Assembly: GCF_006539725.1 (NCBI RefSeq)
Contig: NZ_BJNO01000005.1
Span: 204,802-268,801, forward strand
From: Klebsiella terrigena
GTDB taxonomy: Bacteria; Pseudomonadota; Gammaproteobacteria; Enterobacterales; Enterobacteriaceae
Direction of reading: 5' to 3'
DNA: 64,000 nucleotides
A program made the translations under genes and the position numbers. Position 1 is the stretch's first letter; every line of letters begins with the position of its first letter. The notes beneath the pieces are model-generated. The model was not told where the DNA came from. It did no database searches and saw only the letters and a program-made list of their open reading frames with translations. Shown here in pieces: positions 27,300 to 41,748 of the stretch.

Positions 27300-29963
27300 T
27301 TACCCTTTATCGTTTGGATTGAGGGCCTCTGTCAACCGTTGTTGTACTTCTTGTTGCAGCTCATTATTAAGCGCACGCCGGTCTGCCGTGGCGATTATAA
27401 ATAAATCTTCTACTCGCTCACCAATTGTCGTAATTCTGGCCCCGTGCAGGGAAATATTGAGGTCGGCGAAGACCTGTCCGACCCGGGCCAGCAGGCCGGG
27501 CTGATCGAGCGCAATCAGCTCAAGAAACGATTTTCGGTCGGTATGCGTGGGCAGGAAATTGACCTCGGTGGCGACGGAAAAATGGCGTAATTTTGCCGCC
27601 TGCCGGCGCGGAGCGGGCGGCTGCCAGCTGCGTTGAGTAATGGTCTGCTCGAGCCCGAGGCGGATCATTTCGTGGCGATCGGCGGAGAGCGGGCTGCCGT
27701 CCGGTTCGAGCACGATAAAGGTGTCCATCGCCATCCCGTCGCGGGTGGTAAAGACCTGGGCGTCGTGCACGCTCAGATTTCGGCGGTCAAGTTCACCGCA
27801 GACGGCGGCGAAGAGATACGGGCGGTCCGGGCTCCAGATAAAGATTTCGGTGCCGCCGCGCGTGGCCTGCGAGCTGAGCAGGATCATCGGTTTATTAAGA
27901 TCGTGCCGGAGCAAATTACGCGCGTGCCAGGCGAGCTGATTTGGCGTGTGGCGCACGAAGTAGTTGGCCCGGCAGCGGTTCCAGATTTGATGCAGGGCCT
28001 CTTCATTGATGTTTTCCATCCGCAGCAGCGCCAGCGCCTGCAGCTGATGATGGCGAACTCGTTCGCGCATATCCGGCGTGCTTTGCATGCCGCGGCGCAG
28101 CTGTTTTTCGGTGGCGAAATAGAGCTCGCGCAGCAGGCTCTGCTTCCAGCTGTTCCACAAGGTTTCGTTGGTGGCGCAGATATCGGCCACGGTCAGGCAC
28201 ACCAGGTAGCGCAGGCGGTTTTCCGTCTGCACCTCTTCGGCGAACTGTTTGATGACCTCGGGATCCTGAATATCACGGCGCTGGGCGGTGACGGACATTA
28301 ACAGATGATGGCGAACCAGCCAGGCGACCATCTGAGTTTCTCGCGAGTTCAGGCCGTGCAGTTCGGCAAACTTCAGGACGTCCTGGGCACCGAGCACCGA
28401 ATGATCGCCGCCGCGGCCTTTAGCAATGTCGTGGAACAGGGCGGCAATCAGAATCAGCTCAGGATGGGTCAGGCGCGGCCACAGCTCAACGCACAGCGGG
28501 TGGCGGCTGCGGGTCTCCTCTTTGGCAAAACTCTCCAGCTTGAGCAGGACGCGGATCGTATGCTCGTCCACGGTGTAGGCATGGAACAGATCGAACTGCA
28601 TCTGGCCGACGATATGCGACCACTGCGGCATGTATGCCCACAGCACGCTGTGGCGGTGCATCGGCAGCAGCCCGCGGCTCACCGCACCCTGGTGGCGCAG
28701 CATGCTGAGAAAAATGGTTCGCGCTTCCGGGATATAGCACAGCGGCTGCGTCAGGTGGCGGCGCGCGTGGCGCAGGTGGCGCAGCGTTGTGGAGTAGATG
28801 CCGGTGATGCTGCTGTTGCGTACCATAATATAGAACATGCGCAGAATAGCCTGCGGCTCGCGGATGAACAGCGTATCGTCGCGCAGGTCGATGAGCGAGC
28901 CGCGCAGCTGAAAATCATCGTCAATCGGCCGCGGCTTTTCGTCTTCGGTCAGCGCCAGGATGGCCTCATCAAATAGCTGCAGCAGCATATGGTTCAGTTC
29001 GCTTACCCGCCGGGTGACGCGGAAGAAATCCTTCATCATATGCTCGATGGGCTGATTGCCCTCGCCGTCATAGCCCAGCCGGCGCGCCACGCTGAGCTGG
29101 CGGTCGAAGAGCAGACGGTTATCGTAGCGGGTCAGCTCCAGATGCAGGGCGAATCGAATGCGCCACAGCTGGTGCAGGCATTCGTTGAGCTCGTTGCGCT
29201 CCGCCTCCGTCAGGAAGCCGAAGCCCACCATTTCATCCATCGAGGTGGCGCCGAAGTGGCGGCGCGCGACCCACTGCAGGGTATGAATATCCCGCAGGCC
29301 GCCGGGGCTGCTTTTGACATCCGGCTCGAGGTTGTAGCTGGTGCCGTGGTAGCGCTGATGGCGCACGCTCTGTTCTTCGAGTTTGGCGGCGAAGAATTTC
29401 TCCGACGGCCAGAAGCCGTCGCTAAAAATGTGCTTTTGCAGCTCAAGAAACAGCGCGACGTCGCCGATCAGCAGGCGCGATTCGATCAGGTTGGTGGCGA
29501 CGGTGAGATCGGATAATCCTTCCAGCAGGCACTCTTCGAGGGTGCGCACGCTGTGCCCGACCTCCAGCTTGACGTCCCACAGCAGCGTCAGCAGCTCGCC
29601 GACCTTCTGCGCCTGTTCGTCGGAGAGTTTTTTTCGGCTTAATATCAGCAGGTCGACGTCGGAGAGCGGGTGCAGTTCACCGCGACCGTAGCCGCCTACC
29701 GCCACCAGAGCCATGTCGCAAACCGACCCGAAGCCGTACTCTACCCACAGGCGCTGCAGCAGCTGATCGATAAACTCGGTGCGGGCTTCAATCAGCCGCT
29801 CAGCGGCGGTGCCGGCATCGAAAGCTTCGCCCAGCCAGCGCTGGAAAAGCTCGAGATGGGACTTAATCGTCGCGCAGTTCAAATCGTCCTGCGGCCAGGC
29901 GCCCGGATCCTCAGGTTGGCCCGAGAGGGCCAGGGGGAGAGTGCCAGGTAAAGAGTTGCTCAT
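27300..29963 (-). CDS. glnD: Bifunctional uridylyltransferase/uridylyl-removing enzyme GlnD
   Basis: GlnD senses glutamine and uridylylates or deuridylylates the PII proteins GlnB and GlnK, setting nitrogen regulation. The 887 residues contain the nucleotidyltransferase motif [17 protein letters not shown] near 90-110. A GlnD-specific linker follows, then an HD domain with [14 protein letters not shown] near 510 for UMP removal, and two C-terminal ACT domains ([20 protein letters not shown] and [18 protein letters not shown]) that bind glutamine. It is transcribed leftward, downstream of map and separated from it by a terminator. Confidence 0.98.
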   Translation of the reverse strand: MSNSLPGTLPLALSGQPEDPGAWPQDDLNCATIKSHLELFQRWLGEAFDAGTAAERLIEARTEFIDQLLQRLWVEYGFGSVCDMALVAVGGYGRGELHPLSDVDLLILSRKKLSDEQAQKVGELLTLLWDVKLEVGHSVRTLEECLLEGLSDLTVATNLIESRLLIGDVALFLELQKHIFSDGFWPSEKFFAAKLEEQSVRHQRYHGTSYNLEPDVKSSPGGLRDIHTLQWVARRHFGATSMDEMVGFGFLTEAERNELNECLHQLWRIRFALHLELTRYDNRLLFDRQLSVARRLGYDGEGNQPIEHMMKDFFRVTRRVSELNHMLLQLFDEAILALTEDEKPRPIDDDFQLRGSLIDLRDDTLFIREPQAILRMFYIMVRNSSITGIYSTTLRHLRHARRHLTQPLCYIPEARTIFLSMLRHQGAVSRGLLPMHRHSVLWAYMPQWSHIVGQMQFDLFHAYTVDEHTIRVLLKLESFAKEETRSRHPLCVELWPRLTHPELILIAALFHDIAKGRGGDHSVLGAQDVLKFAELHGLNSRETQMVAWLVRHHLLMSVTAQRRDIQDPEVIKQFAEEVQTENRLRYLVCLTVADICATNETLWNSWKQSLLRELYFATEKQLRRGMQSTPDMRERVRHHQLQALALLRMENINEEALHQIWNRCRANYFVRHTPNQLAWHARNLLRHDLNKPMILLSSQATRGGTEIFIWSPDRPYLFAAVCGELDRRNLSVHDAQVFTTRDGMAMDTFIVLEPDGSPLSADRHEMIRLGLEQTITQRSWQPPAPRRQAAKLRHFSVATEVNFLPTHTDRKSFLELIALDQPGLLARVGQVFADLNISLHGARITTIGERVEDLFIIATADRRALNNELQQEVQQRLTEALNPNDKG

Positions 29964-29995
29964 CGCGCCACCATAAGAAAAATATATCGCCCGTC

Positions 29996-30021
29996 ATAAA
30001 AAAGCCGGCGGGCGCCGGCTT
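29996..30021 (-). terminator. Terminator of map (leftward)
   Basis: AGCCGGC (30003-30009) and GCCGGCT (30014-30020) form a GC-rich hairpin. Read leftward it is followed by a T-run (A-run 29997-30003 on the plus strand). It lies directly after the map stop and before the glnD start. Confidence 0.9.
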
Positions 30022-30025
30022 TTCG

Positions 30026-30820
30026 TTATTCGTTGTGCGAGATTATCGCCGGGATGGTGTCATCCTTGCGTAACGTCAGAATTTCGCAGCCGTTATCCGT
30101 CACCACAATAGTATGCTCGTACTGGGCAGACAAGCTCCGGTCTTTCGTTTTCACCGTCCAGCCGTCTTTCATGCTGCGGATCTCTTTCTTACCGGCGTTG
30201 ACCATCGGCTCGATGGTAAAGGTCATCCCCGGCTTGAGCACCACGTTGGTCTCCGGTGAGTCGTAGTGCAGCACCTGCGGCTCTTCATGGAAGCCGCGGC
30301 CAATGCCGTGCCCGCAGTATTCACGCACCACGGAAAAACCTTCCGCTTCGACAAATTTCTGAATGGCCGCGCCGATGGCCCGCAGGTTAATGCCGGGTTT
30401 GACCATCTTCAGGGCCAGATAGAGGCTCTCCTGAGTGACGCGGCACAGACGCTCGCCGAGGATCGTCGGTTTGCCGACGATAAACATTTTGGAGGTGTCG
30501 CCGTGGAACTCATCCTTAATGACCGTGACGTCAACGTTGACGATATCGCCATCTTTCAGCCGTTTTTCATCATCCGGGATACCGTGGCACACCACTTCGT
30601 TAATCGAGATACACACCGATTTAGGGAAGCCGTGGTAGCCGAGGCAGGCGGAGATCGCTTTCTGCTCGTTGACGATGTAATCGTTACAGATGCGGTCCAG
30701 CTCGCCGGTGCTGACGCCCGGTTTTACATAGGGTTCAATCATTTCGAGCACTTCGGCGGCCAGGCGGCCCGCGACGCGCATTTTTTCGATGTCTTCAGAT
30801 GTCTTGATAGAAATAGCCAT
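30026..30820 (-). CDS. map: Methionine aminopeptidase, type I
   Basis: Map removes the initiator methionine from nascent proteins. The 264 residues are the normal type Ia length. The dinuclear metal site is visible: the His in CLGYHGFPKS, Asp in GDIVNVDVTV, Asp in FHGDTSKMF, His in YCGHGIGRGFHEEP and Glu in TIEPM, with a final Glu in the AQYEHTIVV segment. It is divergent from rpsB across a 323-base gap that carries the rpsB promoter and leader. Confidence 0.98.
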   Translation of the reverse strand: MAISIKTSEDIEKMRVAGRLAAEVLEMIEPYVKPGVSTGELDRICNDYIVNEQKAISACLGYHGFPKSVCISINEVVCHGIPDDEKRLKDGDIVNVDVTVIKDEFHGDTSKMFIVGKPTILGERLCRVTQESLYLALKMVKPGINLRAIGAAIQKFVEAEGFSVVREYCGHGIGRGFHEEPQVLHYDSPETNVVLKPGMTFTIEPMVNAGKKEIRSMKDGWTVKTKDRSLSAQYEHTIVVTDNGCEILTLRKDDTIPAIISHNE

Positions 30821-30941
30821 GGATTGTGTCCAGCTGTGTCGATTTTTTCGACAATAATAGAGTAAGTCCCGTCAATGTTAACAGTCCGGGTGACCTGGTG
30901 CCAAATTGAGAATCATTAACAGCACTCAGCGTCAACAAGAG

Positions 30942-30971
30942 TTGGTGTCCAATCCTATTTTGTGGTATAAA
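30942..30971 (+). promoter_or_regulatory. rpsB promoter
   Basis: TTGGTG (30942-30947) and TATAAA (30966-30971) are separated by 18 bases, followed by the GC-rich discriminator GCGCGCC. That discriminator is typical of stringently controlled ribosomal promoters. It lies in the map-rpsB gap (30821-31143). Confidence 0.65.
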
Positions 30972-30976
30972 GCGCG

Positions 30977-31869
<893 letters not shown>

Positions 31870-31905
31870 TAAGGTCTAGCCCTTATTTAGTACCGTGTAT
31901 AAATA

Positions 31906-31929
31906 GGGGCCTATATTTGGCCCCTTTTT
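31906..31929 (+). terminator. Attenuator/terminator between rpsB and tsf
   Basis: GGGGCC (31906-31911) and GGCCCC (31919-31924) flank a 7-base loop and are followed by five T. It is probably a partial terminator, since tsf is known to be co-transcribed with rpsB in E. coli. Confidence 0.85.
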
Positions 31930-31991
31930 CACTTTTAAACCTGTTTGGTTCCTGGAACCGGGCAGGTCATATCTCTCCCGAGGATTAAAGA

Positions 31992-32843
31992 ATGGCTGAA
32001 ATTACCGCATCCCTGGTAAAAGAGCTGCGCGAACGTACCGGCGCAGGCATGATGGATTGCAAAAAAGCACTGACTGAAGCTAACGGCGACATCGAGCTGG
32101 CAATCGAAAACATGCGTAAATCCGGCGCGATCAAAGCGGCGAAAAAAGCAGGTAACGTTGCTGCTGACGGCGTGATCATCACCAAGATCGACGGTACCTA
32201 CGGCATCATTCTGGAAGTTAACTGCCAGACTGACTTCGTAGCAAAAGATGGCGGTTTCCAGGCATTTGCTAACAAAGTTCTGGACGCAGCCGTTGCCGGT
32301 AAAATCACCGACGTTGACGTACTGAAAGCTCAGTTCGAAGAAGAGCGCGTTGCGCTGGTTGCTAAAATCGGTGAAAACATCAACATCCGTCGCGTTGCTT
32401 CCCTGGAAGGCGAAGTGCTGGGTTCATACCAGCACGGCGCGCGCATCGGTGTTCTGGTTGCCGCTAAAGGCGCAGACCAGGAGCTGGTTAAACAGCTGGC
32501 TATGCACATCGCTGCAAGCAAGCCAGAATTCGTTAAGCCGGAAGACGTTTCCGCTGAAGTGGTAGAGAAAGAGTACCAGGTTCAGCTGGACATCGCGATG
32601 CAGTCCGGTAAGCCGAAAGAAATCGCAGAGAAAATGGTTGAAGGCCGCATGAAGAAATTCACCGGCGAAGTTTCTCTGACCGGCCAGCCTTTCGTTATGG
32701 ACCCAAGCAAATCTGTTGCTCAGCTGCTGAAAGAGCACAACGCAGACGTGACTGGCTTCATCCGCTTTGAAGTGGGCGAAGGCATCGAAAAAGTTGAGAC
32801 TGACTTTGCAGCAGAAGTTGCTGCGATGTCCAAGCAGTCTTAA
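31992..32843 (+). CDS. tsf: Elongation factor Ts
   Basis: EF-Ts exchanges GDP for GTP on EF-Tu. The 283 residues begin [22 protein letters not shown], with the family signatures [12 protein letters not shown] and [14 protein letters not shown] [12 protein letters not shown]. The Asp-Phe of TDFV inserts into EF-Tu. Codon use is highly biased, and a strong terminator follows. Confidence 0.99.
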   Translation: MAEITASLVKELRERTGAGMMDCKKALTEANGDIELAIENMRKSGAIKAAKKAGNVAADGVIITKIDGTYGIILEVNCQTDFVAKDGGFQAFANKVLDAAVAGKITDVDVLKAQFEEERVALVAKIGENINIRRVASLEGEVLGSYQHGARIGVLVAAKGADQELVKQLAMHIAASKPEFVKPEDVSAEVVEKEYQVQLDIAMQSGKPKEIAEKMVEGRMKKFTGEVSLTGQPFVMDPSKSVAQLLKEHNADVTGFIRFEVGEGIEKVETDFAAEVAAMSKQS

Positions 32844-32853
32844 TTTTTTAAAA

Positions 32854-32881
32854 GGAGCCGCCTGAGGGCGGCTTCTTTTTG
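32854..32881 (+). terminator. Terminator of rpsB-tsf
   Basis: AGCCGCC (32856-32862), loop TGAG and GGCGGCT (32867-32873) are followed by TCTTTTT. It lies 12 bases after the tsf stop. Confidence 0.92.
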
Positions 32882-32990
32882 TGCCCATTTTGTAAATTCA
32901 GCCAACCCTTATAGTGGCTGCGCTGAAAAGCGACATACAATGTCGCCAGAATTAACTCATCTCACTCGTTGACAGTCTCAGGAAAGAAAC

Positions 32991-33716
32991 ATGGCTACCA
33001 ATGCAAAACCCGTCTACAAACGTATTCTGCTTAAGTTAAGTGGCGAAGCTCTGCAGGGTTCGGAAGGCTTCGGTATTGATGCAAGCATACTTGACCGTAT
33101 GGCTCAGGAAATCAAAGAACTGGTTGAACTGGGTATTCAGGTTGGCGTAGTGATTGGTGGCGGTAACCTGTTCCGTGGTGCTGGTCTGGCGAAAGCGGGA
33201 ATGAACCGCGTTGTGGGCGACCACATGGGCATGCTGGCAACGGTCATGAACGGCCTTGCAATGCGTGACTCCCTCCATCGCGCCTATGTGAACGCTCGCT
33301 TGATGTCAGCGATTCCGCTGAACGGCGTTTGTGATAACTACAGCTGGGCAGAGGCGATCAGCCTGCTGCGTAATAACCGCGTCGTTATTCTGGCTGCGGG
33401 TACCGGTAACCCGTTCTTCACGACCGACTCCGCAGCCTGCCTGCGCGGTATTGAAATTGAAGCTGACGTGGTGCTGAAAGCGACCAAAGTCGACGGCGTG
33501 TTTACCGCTGACCCGGCTAAAGACCCATCTGCCACCATGTACGATCAGCTGAGCTACAGCGAAGTGCTTGATAAAGAGCTGAAAGTAATGGATCTGGCCG
33601 CCTTTACCCTGGCGCGTGACCATAAATTGCCGATTCGCGTATTCAACATGAACAAACCCGGCGCGCTGCGCCGCGTGGTGATGGGCGAAAAAGAAGGTAC
33701 GTTAATTACGGAATAA
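32991..33716 (+). CDS. pyrH: Uridylate kinase
   Basis: PyrH phosphorylates UMP to UDP; the bacterial enzyme is a hexamer of the amino-acid kinase fold. The 241 residues contain [18 protein letters not shown], and [18 protein letters not shown] with the nucleotide-site aspartates downstream ([15 protein letters not shown]). The start ATG follows AGGAAAG. It is separate from tsf, with a 147-base gap in between. Confidence 0.98.
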   Translation: MATNAKPVYKRILLKLSGEALQGSEGFGIDASILDRMAQEIKELVELGIQVGVVIGGGNLFRGAGLAKAGMNRVVGDHMGMLATVMNGLAMRDSLHRAYVNARLMSAIPLNGVCDNYSWAEAISLLRNNRVVILAAGTGNPFFTTDSAACLRGIEIEADVVLKATKVDGVFTADPAKDPSATMYDQLSYSEVLDKELKVMDLAAFTLARDHKLPIRVFNMNKPGALRRVVMGEKEGTLITE

Positions 33717-34006
33717 TTTCCGTAATACGCTTCATCGTTCAGACTGTCTCTGCGTTGGCCGCCTTTGCTCACCTCAGCCGCTGACTTTAGTAAGCTGCTG
33801 GGGGAGTTTGCTCCGCCGTCGCCACGATACAACGTGAATGATTTTGTGTAGAAATGAAGGTAAGATTCCGCTCTACCTTAGTAGCGGCTTTTTACTCAGA
33901 CGCGCCCAGGGCGTCGTCATGAATTAAACGGGACTATACTTAGCTCACCTGATAGCAGCTGTGCGGCGTTTAGTCTGCCTGAGACAAGTTTCCAAGGATT
34001 AGTAAC

Positions 34007-34564
34007 GTGATTAACGACATCAGAAAAGATGCTGAAGTGCGCATGGAAAAATGCGTTGAAGCGTTCAAAAACCAAATCAGCAAAATACGCACCGGTCGTG
34101 CTTCCCCCAGCCTGCTGGACGGCATCGTCGTGCAGTATTACGGCACGCCTACGCCGCTGCGTCAGCTGGCAAGCGTAACGGTAGAAGACTCCCGTACTCT
34201 GAAAATCAACGTGTTCGACCGCTCCCTGAGCCCGGCCGTTGAAAAAGCGATCATGGCTTCTGACCTCGGTCTGAACCCAAGCTCTGCGGGCAGCGATATC
34301 CGCGTTCCGCTGCCTCCGCTGACCGAAGAGCGTCGTAAAGATCTGACTAAGATCGTACGCGCAGAAGCCGAGCAGGCTCGCGTGTCGGTACGTAACGTTC
34401 GTCGCGACGCTAACGATAAAGTAAAAGCGCTGCTGAAAGACAAAGAGATCAGCGAAGATGACGATCGCCGTTCTCAGGACGACGTGCAGAAAATGACTGA
34501 CGCCGCCATTAAGAAAGTGGATGCGGCGCTGGCAGATAAAGAAGCGGAACTGATGCAGTTCTGA
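34007..34564 (+). CDS. frr: Ribosome recycling factor
   Basis: RRF, with EF-G, splits the post-termination ribosome. The 185 residues form a tRNA-shaped two-domain protein; the hallmark regions [14 protein letters not shown] and [21 protein letters not shown] are clear. In the 290-base gap from pyrH there is a possible minus-10 TATACT at 33935-33940 and a weak hairpin with a T-run at 33868-33893 that may end pyrH mRNA. The ATG site chosen ([12 protein letters not shown] at 34007) is behind AAGGA. Confidence 0.98.
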   Translation: MINDIRKDAEVRMEKCVEAFKNQISKIRTGRASPSLLDGIVVQYYGTPTPLRQLASVTVEDSRTLKINVFDRSLSPAVEKAIMASDLGLNPSSAGSDIRVPLPPLTEERRKDLTKIVRAEAEQARVSVRNVRRDANDKVKALLKDKEISEDDDRRSQDDVQKMTDAAIKKVDAALADKEAELMQF

Positions 34565-34578
34565 TTTCCTGCCGTTAT

Positions 34579-34614
34579 GCCCGTCCTCATTGCCGTTTGA
34601 TGAACGGGACGGGC
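34579..34614. repeat. Inverted repeat downstream of frr
   Basis: GCCCGTCC (34579-34586) pairs with GGACGGGC (34607-34614); inside, TCA/TGA can extend the stem. There is no T-run. It is probably an extragenic palindrome or 3' mRNA structure after frr. Confidence 0.5.
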
Positions 34615-34805
34615 GTACAGTCTGAAACGCCGTACAGAAGACCGAACGCTCAGCTCCAGGGATTGCGTTGAAAAGGTCGGCCCTGTAGCCTTTGACACTC
34701 TTGTTGAAGGCGATACACCGCCTGCCCGCCTCCTGATTGCTGATGCGCGAGGGCTTGCTGGCGGCGTTTTTCTTTTTATCCTGTCTTACTTCTTCTGGAC
34801 GCCTC

Positions 34806-36008
34806 ATGAAGCACTTAACCGTTCTCGGTTCGACCGGTTCAATTGGCTGCAGCACGCTGGATGTCGTGCGCCATAACCCCGATCGCTTTTCCGTCGCCGC
34901 GCTGGTCGCGGGGAAAAATGTCGACCGTATGGTTGAACAATGTCTGGAATTCACCCCCCGCTACGCGGTCATGGATGATGCGAAAAGCGCTGAATCTCTG
35001 CGTATCGCGCTGCGCGAACGCGGCAGCCGTACCGAAGTCCTGAGCGGCCAGCACGCCGCTGCGGAAGTCGCCGCGCTGGATGACGTTGACCAGGTCATGG
35101 CAGCGATTGTCGGCGCCGCAGGGCTGGTTCCTACGCTCGCGGCCATTCGGGCCGGCAAAACGGTGCTGCTGGCCAACAAAGAGGCGCTGGTGACCTGCGG
35201 TCGTCTGTTTATGGACGCCGTGCAGCAGTCCGGCGCGCGCCTGTTGCCCGTCGATAGCGAACATAACGCTATTTTTCAGAGTATGCCGGAAACAATTCAA
35301 CACAATCTGGGATACGCTGACTTAACGCAGAACGGCGTCTCGTCGATTCTGCTGACCGGTTCCGGTGGTCCTTTCCGGGATACAGCGCTCTCTGAGCTGG
35401 CGGCAATGACGCCGGATCAGGCCTGTCGCCACCCGAACTGGTCAATGGGACGCAAAATTTCTGTCGATTCCGCCACGATGATGAATAAGGGGCTGGAGTA
35501 TATCGAAGCCCGCTGGCTGTTTAACGCCTCGGCGCAACAGATGGAAGTGCTGATTCACCCGCAGTCCGTTATCCATTCAATGGTGCGCTATCGCGATGGC
35601 AGCGTTCTCGCACAGCTCGGTGAGCCGGATATGCGTACGCCGATCGCCCACACTATGGGATGGCCGCAGCGCCTGAACTCCGGGGCTGAAGCGCTGGATT
35701 TCTGCCGTCTGAGCAATCTGAGCTTTGCCGCGCCGGATTACGGACGCTATCCGTGCCTGAAGCTGGCGATGGAGGCATTTGATGTCGGTCAGGCGGCGAC
35801 GACGGCGCTGAATGCTGCCAATGAAATTTCGGTAGCCGCGTTCCTCGCTACGGAGATTCTCTTCACCGATATTGCGGCGGTTAACCTGGCGGTGCTGGAG
35901 CAGCTGGCGTTGGATGAGCCGCAAAGCATTGAAGAAGTTCTGATTATCGATGCTCAGGCGAGAGCCGCTGCTCACCGGCAGCTGAAACATCTGGCGGCGC
36001 GGGGCTGA
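34806..36008 (+). CDS. dxr: 1-deoxy-D-xylulose 5-phosphate reductoisomerase
   Basis: Dxr makes methylerythritol phosphate with NADPH, the committed step of the non-mevalonate isoprenoid pathway and the fosmidomycin target. The 400 residues start [14 protein letters not shown] (ATG 34806), containing the NADPH-binding GSTGSIG. The catalytic metal residues Asp150 and Glu152 in VDSEHNAIF and the flexible lid with [11 protein letters not shown] are present. The frame also extends 23 codons upstream without family support. Its product leads to the undecaprenyl pathway served by the next gene, uppS. Confidence 0.97.
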   Translation: MKHLTVLGSTGSIGCSTLDVVRHNPDRFSVAALVAGKNVDRMVEQCLEFTPRYAVMDDAKSAESLRIALRERGSRTEVLSGQHAAAEVAALDDVDQVMAAIVGAAGLVPTLAAIRAGKTVLLANKEALVTCGRLFMDAVQQSGARLLPVDSEHNAIFQSMPETIQHNLGYADLTQNGVSSILLTGSGGPFRDTALSELAAMTPDQACRHPNWSMGRKISVDSATMMNKGLEYIEARWLFNASAQQMEVLIHPQSVIHSMVRYRDGSVLAQLGEPDMRTPIAHTMGWPQRLNSGAEALDFCRLSNLSFAAPDYGRYPCLKLAMEAFDVGQAATTALNAANEISVAAFLATEILFTDIAAVNLAVLEQLALDEPQSIEEVLIIDAQARAAAHRQLKHLAARG

Positions 36009-36093
36009 CCGACGCAATACGTTGTGATATTTGTGGGCGCTGGGCTTCAGTGATATAGTCTGCGCCACCCGATCGTTGTCTAAGATTGCGGTG

Positions 36094-36117
36094 GCCGTGG
36101 CATGACACGGCTTTTTT
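36094..36117 (+). terminator. Terminator of dxr
   Basis: GCCGTG (36094-36099), a 6-base loop and CACGGC (36106-36111) are followed by six T. It sits in the 239-base dxr-uppS gap, so uppS needs its own promoter after this point. Confidence 0.88.
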
Positions 36118-36247
36118 GCGTAAAGCTCTTGGTTGTTCTCTGCGATTAGCCGCAGCCTCGGCACTGGATAAAAATGCGTATATAGCGCTGACCGGTTGCT
36201 TGCGTTTAGCGGCGTGGCTAATCCTTATTATGGACTTAAAACGCGTT

Positions 36248-37006
36248 ATGTTGTCTGCTAATCAAACTGTCAGCGAAATATCACCTGTACATGGCTGCCG
36301 TCATGTCGCCATCATTATGGATGGCAACGGACGTTGGGCGAAACAGCAAGGGAAAATTCGCGCATTCGGCCATAAGGCCGGAGCGAAGTCAGTCCGTCGC
36401 GCAGTTTCCTTCGCGGCGAACAATGGTATTGAAGCGTTGACGTTATACGCATTCAGCAGTGAGAACTGGAACCGTCCGGCGCAGGAAGTCAGCGCGCTGA
36501 TGGAGCTGTTCGTCTGGGCGCTGGATAGCGAAGTCAAAAGCCTGCACCGGCATAACGTTCGCCTGCGTATCATCGGCGAAACCACGCGTTTTAATGCTCG
36601 CCTGCAGGAGCGGATCCGCAAAGCGGAAGCGCTCACTGAGAATAACACGGGCTTAACGCTGAATATTGCGGCGAACTACGGTGGGCGCTGGGATATCATT
36701 CAGGGCGTCCGCAATCTGGCCGAACAGGTAAAAAACGGGTTACTTCAGCCCGAACAGATCACGGAAGACATGCTGAGTCAGCAGGTCTGTATGCATGAAC
36801 TGGCACCTGTAGATTTAGTTATTAGGACCGGGGGAGAGCATCGAATCAGTAATTTTTTGATTTGGCAAATTGCCTATGCCGAACTTTACTTTACCGATGT
36901 TCTTTGGCCCGATTTTGCTGAACAGGACTTTGAAGGTGCACTCCATGCCTTTGTTAATCGAGAGCGTCGTTTCGGCGGCACTGAGCCGGGTGGCAGCAAT
37001 GCCTGA
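36248..37006 (+). CDS. uppS: Undecaprenyl diphosphate synthase
   Basis: UppS (IspU) adds eight isopentenyl units to farnesyl-PP, giving the C55 lipid carrier for peptidoglycan and O-antigen. The 252 residues show the cis-prenyltransferase motifs HVAIIMDGNGRWAK with catalytic Asp25, the SSENWNRP region, and DLVIRTGGEHRISNF near the C-terminus. ATG 36248 (MLSANQ) aligns with the E. coli start, but no clear ribosome site precedes it; ATG 36230 (MDLKRV) is an alternative. The 3' end is AT-rich. It begins the long envelope cluster. Confidence 0.95.
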   Translation: MLSANQTVSEISPVHGCRHVAIIMDGNGRWAKQQGKIRAFGHKAGAKSVRRAVSFAANNGIEALTLYAFSSENWNRPAQEVSALMELFVWALDSEVKSLHRHNVRLRIIGETTRFNARLQERIRKAEALTENNTGLTLNIAANYGGRWDIIQGVRNLAEQVKNGLLQPEQITEDMLSQQVCMHELAPVDLVIRTGGEHRISNFLIWQIAYAELYFTDVLWPDFAEQDFEGALHAFVNRERRFGGTEPGGSNA

Positions 37007-37018
37007 TGGGGGTCACTT

Positions 37019-37876
37019 TTGCTGAAGTATCGCCTGATATCGGCTTTTGTTTTGATCCCCGTGGTGATTGCGGCGCTTTTCCTGTTGCCGCCTGCGGGTT
37101 TCGCCATCGTCACGCTGGTCGTTTGTATGCTCGCCGCGTGGGAGTGGGGGCAGCTAAGCGGCTTCACCTCAACGACCCAACGCGTCTGGCTGGCGCTGCT
37201 CTGCGGCCTGCTGCTGGCGCTGATGCTTTTCCTGATGCCTGAGTATCACTATGACGTCCATCAACCGGTGGTTGAGGGGTCGCTATGGGCATCGCTGGGC
37301 TGGTGGATTGCGGCCCTGCTGCTGGTCCTTTCCTACCCGGCTTCCGCTGCCTTCTGGCGGAACTCTAAAACGCTGCGCCTGGTTTTTGGCATTCTGACCA
37401 TTGTTCCGTTCTTCTGGGGGATGCTGACGCTGCGCGCCTGGCACTACGCGGATAACCACTACAGCGGCGCGCTGTGGCTACTGTACGTGATGATTCTGGT
37501 TTGGGGCGCGGACTCCGGCGCCTATATGTTTGGCAAAATGTTCGGTAAGCACAAGCTGGCGCCGAAGGTTTCACCGGGCAAAACCTGGCAGGGCTTTTTT
37601 GGCGGGCTGGTTACCGCAGCGGTTATTTCCTGGGCGTACGGCCAGTGGGCGAATCTCGATGTTACGCCGGCGGTACTGCTCATTTGCTCGATCGTTGCGG
37701 CGCTGGCTTCGGTGCTCGGCGACCTGACGGAAAGTATGTTTAAGCGAGAGGCCGGCATCAAGGATAGCGGGCATCTGATTCCCGGACACGGCGGAATTCT
37801 GGATCGTATCGATAGCCTGACGGCGGCGGTACCGGTATTCGCGTGTCTGCTATTGTTGGTCTTCAGGACGATTTGA
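37019..37876 (+). CDS. cdsA: Phosphatidate cytidylyltransferase
   Basis: CdsA makes CDP-diacylglycerol from phosphatidic acid and CTP at the inner membrane, the entry to phospholipid synthesis. The 285 residues have about eight membrane helices. The family signature runs from [17 protein letters not shown] through [17 protein letters not shown], and the conserved [12 protein letters not shown] loop precedes it. The start is TTG 37019 ([10 protein letters not shown]), as in E. coli. It lies 12 bases after uppS and 11 before rseP. Confidence 0.97.
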   Translation: MLKYRLISAFVLIPVVIAALFLLPPAGFAIVTLVVCMLAAWEWGQLSGFTSTTQRVWLALLCGLLLALMLFLMPEYHYDVHQPVVEGSLWASLGWWIAALLLVLSYPASAAFWRNSKTLRLVFGILTIVPFFWGMLTLRAWHYADNHYSGALWLLYVMILVWGADSGAYMFGKMFGKHKLAPKVSPGKTWQGFFGGLVTAAVISWAYGQWANLDVTPAVLLICSIVAALASVLGDLTESMFKREAGIKDSGHLIPGHGGILDRIDSLTAAVPVFACLLLLVFRTI

Positions 37877-37887
37877 CGGAAGGTTTT

Positions 37888-39243
37888 ATGCTAAGCGTTC
37901 TCTGGAATTTGGCCGCCTTTATCATTGCGCTGGGCGTATTGATCACCGTGCATGAGTTTGGCCATTTCTGGGTGGCTCGTCGCTGTGGCGTTCGCGTTGA
38001 ACGCTTCTCCATCGGCTTTGGCAAAGCGCTATGGCGGCGCTCTGACAAGCAGGGGACGGAGTTCGTTATCGCCCTTATCCCACTCGGCGGTTACGTCAAG
38101 ATGCTCGACGAGCGCGTCGAGCCGGTGGCGCCAGAGATGCGCCACTACGCTTTCAATAATAAAACCGTTGGTCAGCGCGCAGCGATAATCGCCGCCGGAC
38201 CGATCGCGAACTTCATTTTTGCCATCTTTGCCTACTGGCTGGTGTTTATCATCGGCGTCCCTGGCGTTCGTCCGGTTGTTGGCGAAATAGTGCCCGATTC
38301 GATTGCCGCACACGCACAAATTGCAAAAGGAACGGAACTTAAAGCGATAGATGGCATCGAAACGCCTGATTGGGATGCTGTGCGTATGGCGCTGGTAACG
38401 AAGATCGGAGACCAGCAAACAATAGTTTCGGTCGCCCCTTTCGGGACCAGCCAGCGCCAGGATAAAATCCTCGATTTACGCCATTGGGCGTTCGAGCCGG
38501 ACAAACAGGATCCGGTGACATCGCTGGGCATTCAGCCCCGGAGCGCGCAGGTTGATACGGCTCTGGCAGAAGTACAATCGAATTCGGCAGCGCAGAAGGC
38601 GGGTTTGCAAGCGGGCGACAGGATCGTTAAAGTCGATGGTCAACCGTTAACGCAGTGGATGACGTTTGTTAATCTGGTGCGTGATAATCCCGGTAAAGCG
38701 CTGGTTCTGGACATCGAACGGCAGGGGAGTCCTCTGTCAGTGACGCTGACACCAGATTCGAAGTCCGGTAGTAAAGGTCAGGCTGAGGGATTTGCAGGGG
38801 TTGTGCCTAAGGTCATCCCGCTGCCCGATGAATATAAGACAGTTCGTCAGTACGGGCCGTTTGCCGCCATCGCTGAAGCCACGGATAAAACCTGGCAACT
38901 GATGTCGTTAACGGTCAGGATGCTGGGTAAATTGATAACCGGTGATGTCAAACTGAACAACCTCAGCGGGCCGATCTCTATCGCCCAGGGGGCTGGAATG
39001 TCAGCGGAGTTTGGGTTGATTTACTATCTGATGTTCCTTGCGCTGATAAGCGTGAACCTCGGAATAATCAACCTGTTCCCGCTTCCCGTCCTGGACGGGG
39101 GGCACCTGCTGTTTTTAGCGATTGAAAAGCTAAAAGGCGGGCCGGTATCCGAGCGAGTTCAAGACTTTAGTTATCGCATTGGCTCAATACTGCTGGTGTT
39201 GTTAATGGGGCTTGCACTTTTCAATGATTTCTCTCGGTTGTAA
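37888..39243 (+). CDS. rseP: Site-2 zinc metalloprotease RseP
   Basis: RseP cleaves the anti-sigma factor RseA within the membrane after DegS, releasing sigma-E. The 451 residues start [10 protein letters not shown] (ATG 37888, behind GGAAGG). The zinc motif HEFGH is at 22-26 in the first membrane helix. Two circularly permuted PDZ domains occupy about 120-300 ([17 protein letters not shown]), and the third ligand Asp is in [13 protein letters not shown]. It lies between cdsA and bamA; linkage of sigma-E release with outer-membrane assembly genes is typical of this cluster. Confidence 0.97.
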   Translation: MLSVLWNLAAFIIALGVLITVHEFGHFWVARRCGVRVERFSIGFGKALWRRSDKQGTEFVIALIPLGGYVKMLDERVEPVAPEMRHYAFNNKTVGQRAAIIAAGPIANFIFAIFAYWLVFIIGVPGVRPVVGEIVPDSIAAHAQIAKGTELKAIDGIETPDWDAVRMALVTKIGDQQTIVSVAPFGTSQRQDKILDLRHWAFEPDKQDPVTSLGIQPRSAQVDTALAEVQSNSAAQKAGLQAGDRIVKVDGQPLTQWMTFVNLVRDNPGKALVLDIERQGSPLSVTLTPDSKSGSKGQAEGFAGVVPKVIPLPDEYKTVRQYGPFAAIAEATDKTWQLMSLTVRMLGKLITGDVKLNNLSGPISIAQGAGMSAEFGLIYYLMFLALISVNLGIINLFPLPVLDGGHLLFLAIEKLKGGPVSERVQDFSYRIGSILLVLLMGLALFNDFSRL

Positions 39244-39256
39244 GAGAGTTTGTTAG

Positions 39257-41704
<2,448 letters not shown>

Positions 41705-41748
41705 CTGTGGGCAACAAAGGAATGTAAGTGCAGTATCGCGCTGACTTT

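Noticed and set aside
33868..33893. Hairpin CCGCT/AGCGG with a T-run after pyrH
   Set aside because: The stem is only five pairs with a 10-base loop, too weak to list as a terminator by itself.
33917..34954. 345-residue frame antisense to frr and the frr-dxr gap
   Set aside because: It crosses frr, the frr-dxr gap and the 5' part of dxr with no motif; chance opening in the reverse frame.
36086..36247. Upstream in-frame extension of uppS
   Set aside because: It would run through the dxr terminator hairpin and give an N-terminus unlike any UppS I know.
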